Source: Syngnathus acus
Lineage: Eukaryota; Chordata; Actinopteri; Syngnathiformes; Syngnathidae
Direction: 5' to 3'
Assembly: GCF_901709675.1 (NCBI RefSeq)
Contig: NC_051099.1
Span: 8,308,001 to 8,372,000, forward strand
DNA: 64,000 nt
Positions 43,427-58,774 of this stretch are shown here, piece by piece. The notes under the pieces were generated by a model. It saw only the letters and a program-made list of their open reading frames with translations. It did not search any database and was not told the origin of the DNA. Position 1 is the first letter of the stretch. The number at the start of each line of letters is the position of its first letter. A program made the position numbers and the translations under genes.

Positions 43427-43561
43427 CATGAAGCAAAGAATGCTTCCTGTCTACGTCCTAAGACTTTGGAGCAGGCATTTGGGACGTATGAGGCAGCTTT
43501 CTTTGCCAGCGCGCATGTCTTGCCTGACGTAGACTCCGCGGGAGCCCCGCTGTCCCCCTAA
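43427..43561 (+). other. ppm1d: ppm1d exon 7: 3' UTR as read, but an intact shifted-frame ORF
   Basis: A T-rich tract and CACCAG acceptor precede an open frame of 44 codons from HEAKNASCLRPKTLEQAFG to PDVDSAGAPLSP, ending TAA. From the exon 6 reading frame it is out by one base. Either it is 3' UTR, or the coding end was interrupted by a one-base change. A poly(A) signal AATAAA follows at 43677-43682. Confidence 0.6.
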
Positions 43562-43676
43562 GACAGGCCACTGAATGGGTTTCAAAAGCAGGAGTCAGCA
43601 CTTCAGATGGACCGGACTTCTGAGTCGCTCTTCGGCCGTTGCTCCTGACGTCGTCGGTCATTGTGGTCAATCCCAA

Positions 43677-43682
43677 AATAAA
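43677..43682 (+). terminator. Poly(A) signal for ppm1d
   Basis: First AATAAA downstream of the last ppm1d exon. A later AATAAA at about 45078 could serve a longer transcript. Confidence 0.5.
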
Positions 43683-43699
43683 AGTTTGCCTCATAAGAC

Positions 43700-46524
43700 T
43701 CCTCGCAGCAAAAGCGAACAATGGTGCGATATTCACAAGCGACAACACGGCCACAGTAACACCAGGCTTTCTTGTGTGTGTACTGAGTGGACAAGCCTCT
43801 TTGGACATATTTTGACTTTATTTGTATAGACATTTATTTGTAAATATATGGAAAACGATGAGATTTTCAATGTGCTTGCTTTTTATAATTTTATCATTTG
43901 GCTAAAGTCCCTGCCCCACCTTTAAATTTTAGTGTTTACGGATCTTGTAGATTATGTTCAATGTATGCCGTCTATTTTCATACTTATACATGAATATAAT
44001 GACAATAGTATATATCGACAGGATATTTTGATGGGTAAATTTAGAAGGATTTTCCTCTTTGGAAATTAAAGTCTATTATAGAATTATTGGGATTTTATCA
44101 ATTTTTTTATCGAAGGTGTCTAAAATTCAGACCAGTCTTCAGCAGGACCCAGACATTCTGCTGCGGATATTTTAATTTTCCCCTCAGTACTGCAAAGCTA
44201 TTTTTATGCCCCATGAGCCTCATGAATTGTGGGAGCGACTTCCGGGTGGGTTTTGCTGCTTGATTCATATTCCACAAACGCAATATTAATCTGAATACCG
44301 TGTTTCGACTTTTAGGGATTATAATCATTTAGAAAAGGAAAAAAAGAGTCTTGGAAAGAAATCCAATTAAATTTGTCTTAACATGTTTGTGCTCTCCACC
44401 AGTGTCTCATCATCTTCCTCTATTGTTTTAATCGGTACATATAAGCTATTTAAACGATTTACACTCGGCTAATGAGATTCAATGACCTCTTGTGTACATT
44501 TGTAGGAGATTTGTGTCTTAATCCACCCCGATATGGTACTGTCTTAGAATGAGTACCCATTATTGCATCAATTCCATCTTGATGTGGCAGCTGAATTGTT
44601 TTAGTTGATTCCGTTGCCTTTTTCGTAACATGAATTGTTGCCTTAGCACAAACAAGTTGGTGCTTTTCATACAAAAAATCAAGATATGTAAGACGTTCCC
44701 TGATACTTTGACCTGTGGTTTATTTTATTTATCGTGCACCTTCGATTTTCCACACCAACGTCACAGAACATGAACTTTTAGGCTGTGACATGGAATCTCC
44801 TACTACAGCTGCAGGCATTTTTGTTTCTTTTGTACAGTATGTCATTATGCAATAGGAGTTTGTACAGTACATTATTATGCAAAGTAATCGGATTTCCAGA
44901 AGTATGGCATGCTCAGATCAATTCTGTGTTCTCAAGTTTCCGGGACTAATGGGTGTTAATGGACGTGCTGTGTTTTGACAATTGCAACACTTTTGTTTTC
45001 CTGTCACCGCCACTTCTCAGGACTAACTATGTGAGATACATTCTTCAAAAGTGACTGGATATACACGCTCTGTGTTGTAATAAAGTTTCCATTTTACAAT
45101 TGGAGCTTTTGGGTTTGATGAGAGGGTTTCACTGCCTGACACTTGCAAAGATGTCTTCTACCAGTAGATGGCAGCAATTGTTCTGGGGAAAAAAAAAAAG
45201 TTTCATCTTTAACAAAACGCCACTTTTTTTTTTAGCTGAGCTTCACTGGCATCTCTTTTGTAGTGTTTTAGTGTACCCTTCTACTACCCACTCTTGATTA
45301 ACACTAAATGGGATATTTGATTTTTATTGATCATACAGCGAGTTGAGCAATATTGCAACATGTCTTGTATATGAAGGGGGTAAAAAATATACGTAAATGC
45401 ATTAACACTTTTAACCTTATGTTAATTTAAGGGGATGCAGGGTGCCACTTATGTGGTGTTATCTACTCATCCTATAAATTCATTGTTCTTTCACCATCAG
45501 CCAAACCTGTGGGTTAAACAAAGCTGAAAATACTTAATCCGTTTTTAAAAATTGTTTTAATGAAGCCACTGCCAAGTGGATCTGAGAGGTTCCAATAGAT
45601 TGTTGGCTAAAAAGTAAGAAAACGGCATCTGCCGCTGTTTTCAAACCTTGCCTTAAAATGTTTTGAAATGTTTACCATTTATTTCCATTGCAAACATACG
45701 GACAAAGATTACAAAGTGATGGTAGTGGTGTCTGGCCCTGAATATTTCATGCACTGTCAGCCCAACATCTGCTGACCTACCTCGCACGCAACTACCCACT
45801 CTTGCTGCATAAACTGTCACTCTCCATTAGCCGACACATCATCACCGGTGTCTCCCACTTGTCTCACGACTCTTCTGCTCGTATTCCTAACAAATATGCA
45901 TCTACAGCAAACCGTGTGGGAGTTACTTTAACACTTAATGTTTTTTTGCATAACTTCATTCCCACCTGCTTTCAACTCCCACTCGCACTTTTCAACTCAA
46001 CACGGATGTGCCGCTTTCCGTCTCGCCCGCATCCTTAGGCGGAGCCTCGGTTCTCCCCACGTCTGCTGTCCCCCTTCTGACAGTATCAGTGATGTTTCAA
46101 CAGGGTTTTAATGGTCTGTCGTTTGGTACACTGGGGAGGCTGTGGGCTAAGTACTAAAAGGAGCAAGACCGCTCAGGATAATGGGAGATGACGTGACCTT
46201 GTTTCCTCTCTCGCCTTGATCGAAGCAGTCTCCTTGATTTCATGCACACTGATCAAATGCGATTTCGAAATAATCACTCTTGGAAAGGAGTTCCCCAAAA
46301 GGTTTTGTGATCCTCTTGTCAGCTGTTTATCGCTGGCTTCATTGGACTCACATTTATGAGCTGATCCTAATGACAGCAACAAATAAGGGGAACTTGTTGC
46401 ACAACATGGGCTCTGGCTGCTTGCATAGTGCCTCCAAACTATCGTCTGTCTGTATGTACTCTTTGATCATTATCATGTGGACATTTGCAGTATAATGAAT
46501 ATGGTAAACATGACCTCTGACATA
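43700..46524. other. Intergenic DNA downstream of ppm1d
   Basis: No gene recognised. Possible extended ppm1d 3' UTR in its first part. A perfect CTCF-like motif lies at 45161-45174. Open frames here are short and without family resemblance. Confidence 0.6.
45161..45174 (+). promoter_or_regulatory. Candidate CTCF motif (plus orientation)
   Basis: CCAGTAGATGGCAG matches the CTCF core CCASYAGRKGGCRS at all 14 positions. By base counting, a perfect match on either strand is expected about 0.03 times in 64 kb of random DNA. Confidence 0.5.
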
Positions 46525-48130
46525 TTTCAGGGTCAGCACTACGCTGGTTCTATTGCTATCTATCAAACAGGACTCACCGAGGGGTCCATGGCAATGCGAC
46601 CTCTGAGCTCTATAACGTTACGTGTGGTGTCCCGCAGGGATCGGTACTCGGACCAATTCTATTTCATATTTATATTTATTCCGCCTGGGGACATAATATG
46701 TAAATATAACATTAGTTTTCAATGGTACGCGGATGACACTCAATTATATATGCCGTTATCGATGACAAATCCAGATGTGTGTGTGACGATTATTGGGACT
46801 TTAACTTTAACTTAAATCTGCGGGGCTGTTGGAATCTTGACGCGTGCCTTGCGGAGATGAAACAATGGATGTCTCTCAATTTCCTTCGTCTTAACCCAGA
46901 TAAAACTGAGATGTTGATAATTGGTCCAGCTCGTTATCACCACTTACTTATGGAAACCACTATAACTATGGATAACTGTACTATCACTCAGAGCGATACT
47001 GTAACTAATCTCGGGGTAATATTTGACCAAACGTTCTCCTTTCAAAAGGACATTAAGAACATAACTAGAATTGCGATTTTTCACCTCCATAATATTGCTA
47101 AGATTCGTCCGATTCTTTTGACCGGTGATGCGGAAACTATTATATATGTGTTTATTACGTCGCGCCTGGACTACTGTAACGCATTATTCTCTGGTCTTCC
47201 TAAGTCCAGTATCAAAAGTCTACAGTTCGTACAAAATGCCGCTGCAAGGCTGCTCTCACGGACAAGAAAATTTTATCACATTACCCCAATATTAGCCAAC
47301 TTACATTGGTTCCCGGTCCATTTAAGATGTGACTTCAAGGTTCTTCTATTAACCTATAAATCATTGCATGGCTTAGCGCCTTCGTATCTCGTCAACCTAG
47401 TTGTTCCTTACGTTCCGTCCCGTAACCTCCGCTCGCAAAACGCTAGTCTTTTGGTGACCCCTAGGGCCAAAAAGATGTCTGCAGGGTCGACAGCATTTTC
47501 TATTCGGGCTCCAGAGCTTTGGAATGCCCTACCAATGGATATTAGAACTGCTACCTCATTAGAAACATTTAAGACATGTTTAAAGACACATTTTTATGAT
47601 ATGGCCTTTAATTAACCTGTAGTGGCCGATTTGGCTGGAATTTGTGTTTTCGCCACCCCCTCTCCCCCTCTCCCCGTCCCCAGCTGGGGAGGTGGTTAGG
47701 TGACACCCAAACTGATAACGGCTGTCTGGATTTCTTGTTGATCAGTTGGGATGAGGGATCTGAGGCGGATTACCACCCTCAAAGATACTGCCAGGACAAT
47801 AGAGGGCACCTTCCTGAAGCTCTTCACTTTGAATATGGACATCTACTTTTTCTTTGGATTGTTTTATATTATGTATATATATTATTACTATGTGCCCTCT
47901 CTGCATCCATTGCAGCCTGGTCATCCTGGAAGGGGGATCCTCCCATCTGTGGTCCCTTCTCAAGGTTTCTCATTTTCCCCCCAGTAGGGTTTTTTGAGTT
48001 TTTCCTTGCCCTCCTGGGAGTTTAAGATCAGGGGATGTTTGAGAATAATTGTCATTTTTTTGTATATGTGAAGCCCTTTGAGACTTGCCTGTGATTTAGG
48101 GCTATATAAATAAACTTGACTTGACTTGAC
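46525..48130 (+). mobile_element. 5'-truncated L2-clade LINE with broken reverse transcriptase
   Basis: Reverse-transcriptase blocks appear in order in shifted frames: ALRWFYCYLSNRT and CGVPQGSVLGPILF (46530-46660), then PPGDII and QWYADDTQLYMPL with the catalytic YADD, then a long open frame (46779-47615) with LNFLRLNPDKTEMLIIGP, TSRLDYCNALFSG and WNALPMDIRTATSLETFK, ending in the usual stop. The 3' UTR closes with GGGCTATATAAATAAA and three TTGAC units (48116-48130), the form of L2-type tails in fish. It is dead: 5'-truncated, at least one frameshift near 46660-46690, and a 38-base insertion after YADD. Confidence 0.88.
46776..46813 (+). repeat. SINE-tail-like segment inside the LINE reverse transcriptase
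   Basis: TGTGTGTGACGATTATTGGG followed by ACTTTAACTTTAACTT interrupts the LINE frame between the YADD block and the DACLAEMKQW block. Its first 20-odd bases match the 3' end of the SINE at 27550-27572 with one difference. Its length (38 bases, 2 modulo 3) exactly explains the frame change between the two reverse-transcriptase segments. Confidence 0.7.
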
Positions 48131-48203
48131 ATTCAAAGCTGAGCATTAGCTGAGTCTGGATGGTGATGGGTGATGTGGAAACTTTGAGCTCATGACATGA
48201 TCT

Positions 48204-48790
48204 AGATTTAGATTAGATTAGATTAGATTAGATTCAAATTTTTGTCAATGTACAGCACAAGTACAGTCCAGCGAAAAGAACTTTGACATCCAACCAGAAG
48301 TGCAAAAAGCAGAAAAGTGCATAGTAAAAAAAATACTGAGCAGTAGGTACAGTGCTATCAGGTAAATATGAGGTGAGTTACACTATGCGGGATAATATAC
48401 AAGAGGGACGAGTGTGGATATGACTGGCTAAGTATTTACAATAAGGTGCAGTAGAACAAATATTTGCAGGCGGTACTAGAATGCTAATTATAGATGTAGG
48501 GTTGTAAATATATATAGTGTCAGTATGACCAGATATGAACAGAAATGTACAAGCGGAGTAAGAGTGATGAATAAATATATAGATTATATAGAATTATATG
48601 CAGATACGGACAGTATATGGAGGTAATACAGGTGTTATTTTGGTGGGGTTATTGTGATGCAGGGTTCAGAATGATAAGAGTTCAGGGGGATGACAGGGGT
48701 GTTGTGCTGCAGAGTTCAGGGCGATGACGGCAGAGTGGATAAAGGTTTTCCTCAGTCTACTCGTCATGTCCCGAAGATTTAGGGTCAGTG
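48204..48790. repeat. GATTA-flanked teleost interspersed repeat
   Basis: Five or so GATTA units are followed by TTGTCAATGTACAGCACAAG and CAACCAGAAGTGCAAAAAGC, which from memory begin a repeat common in fish genomes. It continues to about TCGTCATGTCCCGAAG. Family unnamed, right edge approximate. No coding. Confidence 0.5.
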
Positions 48791-50559
48791 TAATAAGCTT
48801 ACTGAATTAACAATTTAGAGGTGATAGTTCGCTCTTTGCATCCTAGCTGGCTGTGAATCCGTCTTAAAAGTAACTGTGAGCCTTTTTGCTCACGATACAC
48901 GCTATGTGTTTGCGGGTATAACCCACACCTTTCAGTTGATTTGAGAAAATTAAACGACTTTGACGTTGGCATTACCAGATTAATAAAGGCCCTTTTCTAA
49001 TATTGAAATGTTGACGTACTTCAGTCGAATCCATGCCAAACATACTAAGAAACAAAACATTCTGAGAAACCTCAGTGGTAAATACGTTCTTCCGTCAAAT
49101 GGGAGCTGTGACCTAAAGATCTCATTTTGGGACTGGATTTAAAGGGTCGCTCAGGTTAAGAACCTTAACTGGCCGTAAATCGCTCGATAGCTATACAGTG
49201 AAGGAAATGCTTTAATTGAGGGGACGTAGATTGTACTCTATATGCGCAGTATGAAAGCAGAATTGCGCATGTTTTGTGCGAGGTTTAGTTAAAAGCTCTG
49301 TTTCTTAAGTCAATGGATCAAAAGAAAATGCGTGGGCTAGTTCCTGAGCAAAAGCCAAGATGTTTAAAAGTGTGAGGGTAAGGTTGATAGAAAATGTTTT
49401 ATTGATATGCTGAAATGAAAATTGGATAATTGAGTGACACCGTTGGACCTTTGTTAAGTCACAATTGACTTTCTGGAAAGTATGGTGCGAGTGTGCAAAA
49501 TCTCATTTGTGTTATAGCATTTCTGTTGCCTTGCGCAACCATGGCAGGAAGTAATAAATAATCCTCTGCCATAGTCTTGTTCCAGCCGGACTCCCAGTAG
49601 TTTCTAATGCGCTTACACTCACCAAACCTTTGAATCCTGGATTGAAATGTCATAGGGGGTCATTGCAGTGATCCAAAGGTAAGAAGTGTCACCTGTGACA
49701 CCTGTGTTTTATTAAAAGATCCAACTCGATTGACCTGATGGTTACATACACCTCTTGGAACTTGACTGACCAAGCTTGTTTTCCGCCGAAAGATATATTG
49801 CCTTTAATCATATTTTCCCCAGACCACTGCCTTATTCAATATGTTAATAAAAGTAGGAAAGTTTGTGAGTAGTTTTTTCATCAAATTATCCTAATGAGCA
49901 CATATAATCAACAGTAAAAATTTATTTTAACTTTTAGTTTGTACGTTTCACCGAAAACAGAAGGTGAATCAGTTCTACTTTTACCAGTTCTTTTTTTTAT
50001 GGGTGTATCTGTTCTTCTACTTAAGTACACAGTCTGAGTACCTTTGCCATCACTGTTGGTTTGTGAGTGATTTACTTCACAGGATCACACAACCCCCCCC
50101 AAAAAAACATGTGGAAGGGGAAGTTGCCAAGGAAGAACCCATTACATTTGAGTGCGGATGTGGCTATACGGTAGATGCTCATAAAGGATTGTAATACCTC
50201 TGTTGGAGTCACTATGGCCTCAATGGAACCCTCAAACCTCTTCACCATGTCCTTTGAATCCATGGAAATTCTGGATATGTTAGGTGACTGTAACCTAAGC
50301 ATCACCCTGTGCTTATGCTGGAATTCTGCAAAGCTTTGGAGGATTTTTTTTTTAGTCCTCCCAAATTAGAAAAAAAGGGAGAACAAAGACATTACCAGGT
50401 CCAGGAAATTCGGCTCAGTTAGAACAAACCACCGGAACAAGAATTTTTTAAGTATTCACCAAAGTGTTGTGAACTCCTTCATGGAGGAGGCAAGTGACAT
50501 CATATTCAAGTAAATGATTCAACATATGTCAAAAGTTTACTACGTGACAGCAGAATCAA
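48791..50559. other. Intergenic stretch with no gene seen
   Basis: Only short chance ORFs. A minus-strand 64-codon frame at 49459-49653 has no family resemblance. Possibly includes the decayed left part of the Tc1-like element that follows. Confidence 0.5.
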
Positions 50560-51016
50560 TTTATAAAGTCAGTGTTAAAAAAACAAAACAAACCTTACTT
50601 AGCGCCTTAACAGCATATTGTGGCATTGCATCTTTCGTGTGACTCTTCACGGTGAGTAGGGCTAAGTACAGATAAGTGAGGGTCTGTGATATCAACATCG
50701 AAGAGTGGAAGAGGATTCCAGTGGTGAACTCCATGCCTAAAAGGGTTACGGCGGTGGTGGAAAATAATGGTGGCCACACAAAATATTAACATTTGGGTCC
50801 AATTTTGACATTTTCAGTTGGGGTGTACTCACTTTTGTTGTCAGCATTTTACACATTCATTGTTGTATTTTGAGTTACTTTGAAGTAATAATAAATTTAC
50901 TTTGCTATTCAAGCTCTACAGTGACTACTTAACATTGTCTCAAAGTGTCATTTCTTCAGTGTTGTCCCATGACAAGATATAATTAAAACATTGCAGAAAT
51001 GAGAGAGGTGTAGTAC
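50560..51016. mobile_element. Tc1/mariner-like transposon remnant
   Basis: The strings GGAAAATAATGGTGGCCACA, GGGGTGTACTCACTTTTGTT and CAAAGTGTCATTTCTTCAGT, in this order and spacing, match from memory the end region of a Tc1-like element family abundant in fish. The transposase centre is deleted or too decayed to read, and the outer inverted repeat is only partly visible near 51004-51016 (GAGAGAGGTGTAG). Boundaries approximate. Confidence 0.6.
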
Positions 51017-51146
51017 CACAGGCTTAAAAAAAGGTAGGCCAAGGGGATTTCATTCCCTGACTCAATGCAGGAGAGCAGCTTAAGGTGACGTCTTTTAGTT
51101 TGTAGTATTATTTTAGATGTATTTATGCTGCATATTAGGTATATTG

Positions 51147-51189
51147 CAATATTACTATTCCACCTAATTAGGCTGGAATAGTAATATTG
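51147..51189. repeat. 16-bp perfect inverted repeat
   Basis: CAATATTACTATTCCA (51147-51162) and its exact complement (51174-51189) flank an 11-base spacer containing the palindrome CCTAATTAGG. The whole 43 bases can fold as one hairpin. Confidence 0.8.
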
Positions 51190-51290
51190 TATTCAACTGA
51201 TTCTGTCCTCCTTGCTAAAACCGTTTTCAAAAGAGTCAATATTGTGAGCAAACATAACAATTACTTTCAAACCACGGAGCCACAAATATC

Positions 51291-51393
51291 CATCCATCCG
51301 TCCATCCATCCATCCATCCATCCATCCATCCATCCATCCATCCATCCATCCATCCATCCATCCATCCATCCATCCATCCATCCATCCATCCAT
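51291..51393. repeat. CATC (ATCC) tetranucleotide satellite
   Basis: About 25 tandem CATC units, one with a CGTC variant. It produces the long MDGW (minus) and IHPS (plus) frames, which are not genes. Confidence 0.95.
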
Positions 51394-51745
51394 TTTCTAT
51401 ACCGCTTGTCCCCACGGAGGTCGTGGAGGTGCTGGAGCCTATCCCAGCAGTCATCGGGCAGTAGGCGACAGACACACTGAACCGGTTGCCAGCCAATAGC
51501 AGAGCACACAGAGATGAACAACCATCCACACTCGCACTCGCACCTACGGGCAATTTGGAGTGCTCAATCAGCCTACCAAGCATGTTTTTGGGGAAGTGGG
51601 AGGAAACCAGAGTGCCCGGAGAAAACCCACGCAGGCACAGGTAGAACATGCTATCTCCACCCAGGGAGGGCCGGAGGTGGAATCAAACACACACCTCTGA
51701 ACTGTGAGGCGGACGTGCTAACTAGTGTCCACCCTGCCGCCTCGA
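51394..51745. repeat. Abundant teleost interspersed repeat joined to the CATC satellite
   Basis: The run beginning TTTCTATACCGCTTGTCC, with GGAGCCTATCCCAGCAGTCA, GGGAGGAAACCAGAGTGCCC and GAACTGTGAGGCGGACGTGC, matches from memory a very common fish retroelement-like unit that usually abuts CATC repeats. Family not named. No functional frame. Confidence 0.65.
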
Positions 51746-52456
51746 GCCTCAAATAGTTCTACTGAAATAAATGCAGTACGTACTATAATTCTTGTGCACA
51801 AAGTATACGTAGGCCAGGTTAAAACATTTATTAAACCTTAACGTACCTTTGAAATCATCTGATGATCACTTGGATCGTGGCTGAGTGTCAGCAGTTATCA
51901 CATTAATGTGAAGATGTGATAAATGATAGAGGGACTACCGGGGTGTTTCATGTAGAACATGGAGCCGATTCTGTCCCGTCAGTGTGTGTAAATTTTTCGA
52001 CACAGCCCCGACAAAAATAGACTTTAAACATGCATTTTTAACTGAGCACAGAGAAGGGTCCACTTCTGGGACTCCTCTCGAAGTGTGCCACTTCTTATGG
52101 AATCATGGTGATTTTTCAGAGTGGGCACGTAGGAATGGGAATGCATTGGAGATGGACTTTCCAATCTATATTACTTATTTGGCCGTCACATACTTTATTG
52201 TTGGAAACATAGTAAAAGCATAGCATAAATATTGAGTTTTGCTGCGGCCCATGCCCCACACAACAATAACATTTTGTGGAAATAAATATTTTAGTATTTT
52301 TTAGTGTGCATATTCCCCAACCAGTAAACGAAAGGCAACAAAAACACACCCCGCCCAGAACTGTGGACTGGTGTGGAGAAGTAAAGGCAACCACTAACTA
52401 TGCTTTTCTGGTGGTATGTATGATTTTCATAGCATTAATTTTGATGTATGATTTCA

Positions 52457-52501
<45 letters not shown>

Positions 52502-53790
52502 GTATATGTGCATATGTGTATATGTATGAGTATATGTGTTTACACATGTGTAAAATATATTTATGTTATATGGTTATGTTATATGTTTCTTTTTTTCCTG
52601 AAAAAAATATTAATTTTGAAGCTGTATACCAGAGGGTAGGATGGTCTTTTGCGTTTTCAGAACCCTCTATGGAAATACAGTCATCTGTTATGTCGCTCAG
52701 ATTCCATTGAGGTTTCGTCTTCATTCGCTCTCCATATCTTTGGGTTGTCTTCAGCTTAAGGTCGTCATAAAGTTATAATGATGATACAATCCCACATGCC
52801 TGGAGCCTGCAAAGTGCACTCAAGTCTGGACTTGGTTGAGTGGATGTTTCCATGCAGCACTCCATGTAAGCACCACATTGATGTAACAGCACACATGCAC
52901 TTATTGTCGAGTGCATGTGTTAATATTGGTGTGTCGTATGTTTTAATGACAGACAACACCAAACGTATTAGCCTTTATTTATTCATGGGAAGTTTCACCT
53001 AAATTATTGGTGTGTTATCACACAATCCACAATACCTTTAAAACATTTATTCAAATTCATTACAAGAATCTCTCTGAATAACAGACACTGAACGGCCGTG
53101 ACATTCGATCCCTCAGGCTGTACTGCATTAAAATCCATCATGAGTCTCAAAGGGATTTTGCTGCTTCAGTTCGCAGACACTTTGGAGACATTGTCAGCAA
53201 ACAGAACCCACATCCAGCAACTGTGTATGACCTGAACGATGCATATATTTTTCATTCTTAATGATAAATTAGGAAATGATCATTCATTTTCTGCAAATGA
53301 AATAATTGAGAAACACTTGCTGTCATCTATCAAGGCATTGGAACCTTTTGTTTTTCTAATGTTCAGTGAATAGCAATTTAACAAAAAGCACTGTCTTTGC
53401 ACAAGTGAGGTAATTCAGCACACAAGTAAAACAACATGGATGCGTTTTGGAAGGGAAAAATGTTGGTGACAATCATAATGAATAAAACATTTCTCAAGCA
53501 AGTCCCAAAAGTCTTGAAGCGCCTCCAGTCAGGGAAGTTAAACTCCGCCCATATCTACACTGACAGCTCAGACACAGAACTTCAGTTTCTGGAGCTATTT
53601 CAGTGTTTGGTCAACTGTCCTGTCGAGACTGGAGCTTCTTTGGAATTTATGAACTCTTGGATATTGTGTTGTTGTTTTTTTTCACCTCCAAAAAGAAAAA
53701 CTCCACTTTTGGGAGGATATGAGGCAGCGTGCATCCTGGACAAGCGGTTCGAACTATTCTTGCCCAGTTTGATGGGGGAACCCTTAATGC
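51746..53790. other. Upstream region of tbx2
   Basis: No other gene seen. It includes a TATA/GTAT microsatellite (about 52456-52540) and, near its 3' end, presumably the tbx2 promoter and 5' UTR. The plus-strand 163-codon frame at 53436-53927 overlaps tbx2 exon 1 in the wrong frame and is not a gene. Confidence 0.5.
52456..52540. repeat. TATA/GTATAT microsatellite
   Basis: A dinucleotide TA run passes into GTATAT and GTGTAT units. Simple repeat upstream of tbx2. Confidence 0.85.
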
Positions 53791-57014
<3,224 letters not shown>

Positions 57015-57399
57015 CTATGACCACCTCTGAGTGAAACTCTGGATCAGAGTCAACTTTTTTTTCAGCTGATTTGAACTTCTAGCAATCACAGATTAGTTTG
57101 TGGGAACCATTCATTGTAAATCCAAGACGATACCACTATTTATTCTTAATTATATGGATGACACCTGCCTGTTTATGTAAATATAATTGTTTTTGTCTTT
57201 TTTTTAAAAACAATCGCACTTTGTAAAATACCCATCTTAAAAAAGAAATTCAAACATATAATGTCATGATCAAAATTGCCAAAGTTGTGAAGTCATTTGA
57301 TCACTTGTCACCTGTACATGTTTACATTGTTTTGATATAGCAGAGAAACACTATGCACATATTGGCAAACTCAGGATACTTATTGTGTGTGTTTTCACG

Positions 57400-57472
57400 A
57401 ATAAAATAAGAGCACATTTATGCTGTCTCTTAAAATACTGCTGTCTCCAGGCAAATTACAAAATTAAATAAA
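57400..57472 (+). terminator. Poly(A) signals of tbx2
   Basis: AATAAA occurs at 57400-57405 and 57467-57472, 385-460 bases past the tbx2 stop codon, in an AT-rich 3' UTR. Confidence 0.6.
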
Positions 57473-57499
57473 AACAACTACGATATGCCATTGTTTATT

Positions 57500-58740
57500 T
57501 GGCATAATTATACAATCACTGCCTATTTCAGAATATCGGATTAGAAATGTGGAGGTGAATTTGAGTGGGAATGTATCTGTTGTAAAAGTACACACATTTT
57601 GTTGTGTCTATTTCTCGTTAGAATGTTCATAGCATGACACAAAATTGCAGTTCTTTGAGCCAAGAGGTCAGGTAGTCCCGCAAAAGGAAAATAGAACGGG
57701 GAGAAAAAAAAAAAAATCGTGCATGTGCTGTTGTGTGAATTTTCTCCTTGACTGAACTGGGCTTGATACTGAGAGAACATGTCCACTGGCTCGGAAACGT
57801 GGCAAGCGGGTCAGTAGCCAAGTTTGGCGGTCATAACAAAACTTACATTCCAGGGAGTGCTGGTAGGTTGGACTGTGTTAGTTTAATATGCACAAGAGTA
57901 GGATTGTACATAAAGTCAAATATATATTCTGAGATGTTCGTAATTAAAGTAAATTCCACGTTACAGTGTAAGAGCAAATGTTTACCTGAACACTGTTAAT
58001 TAAGTATATTGTGATACGTTTGATTCTCAGTTTCAAGGACAGAGACAATGAAAGTGGGGTGTAATTTTCAATTCCAGTGCTTCTTGGCATTTGTCTCATT
58101 CGTCTCACTCTCCCGTGGGAAGCAAATTAACCTGATTGGCGTTTCTTTTTTTTTTTTTGGTAGTTGGAATACAGCGATATGCAGGCTGCACATTGCACCA
58201 CTGGATTTACCGCCACCTAGCGGATTATAATTGTACGGACGATATGTACACAATTAGAGTGTGGTGGTGGCTCCTTTCGGCTTTTCGCCACAGCGAAAGT
58301 CCCGTTTTTGTCCAGATGATTCGCACGACAAGTGTTTGGCACAGTTTTGAAGCCGGATGCACTTCCTGACGCAACCCTCTGCATTTACCCGGGCACAGGG
58401 GAAACACTGACATTTGCCCCACTATGCACATCTAGTGTGTATAGTTTAAATAATAAATAAAGTTTAAATAATAAATAAAGAGGGAAGGCTCCCGATAAGC
58501 TTGTGGTTGCCAAATTGTTTGCTAAAGTAATGCATGTTTTCCTGTGAATCGTGATATTAAAGGCTCAATAATATTGTTTTAAGAACGTAAAACTGTGGTT
58601 CTTGTTAATAAATGACTGAATATTATCGGGGCTCTCAATACGGAATTTGACAGTCGACATAGGTGGAAAGCATATAATAAAAATGTGATATTAATTTCCA
58701 TGGTTCTGTTACGGTACAATGCTGCACACGCGCGGAGAAG
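57500..58740. other. tbx2-acaca intergenic stretch
   Basis: No gene seen; short ORFs only. It holds a minus-orientation CTCF-like motif (58210-58223) and an exact tandem copy of GTTTAAATAATAAATAAA (about 58444-58481). Confidence 0.6.
58210..58223 (-). promoter_or_regulatory. Candidate CTCF motif (minus orientation)
   Basis: The plus strand reads CCGCCACCTAGCGG; its complement CCGCTAGGTGGCGG fits the CTCF core at all positions but the A/G-tolerant third. It lies between tbx2 and acaca. Confidence 0.5.
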
Positions 58741-58774
58741 GCCACCACTTCATCAGTCTTAGAAATCTTCCTAA

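Noticed and set aside
47642-48025. 127-codon plus-strand frame
   Set aside because: Lies in the 3' UTR of the L2-type LINE, after its stop codon.
51291-51393. Regular repeats that could suggest a CRISPR array
   Set aside because: Four-base tandem units with no spacers, in a vertebrate genome: a microsatellite.
51236-51649. 137-codon minus-strand frame with MDGW repeats
   Set aside because: Translation of the CATC satellite and adjoining fish repeat.
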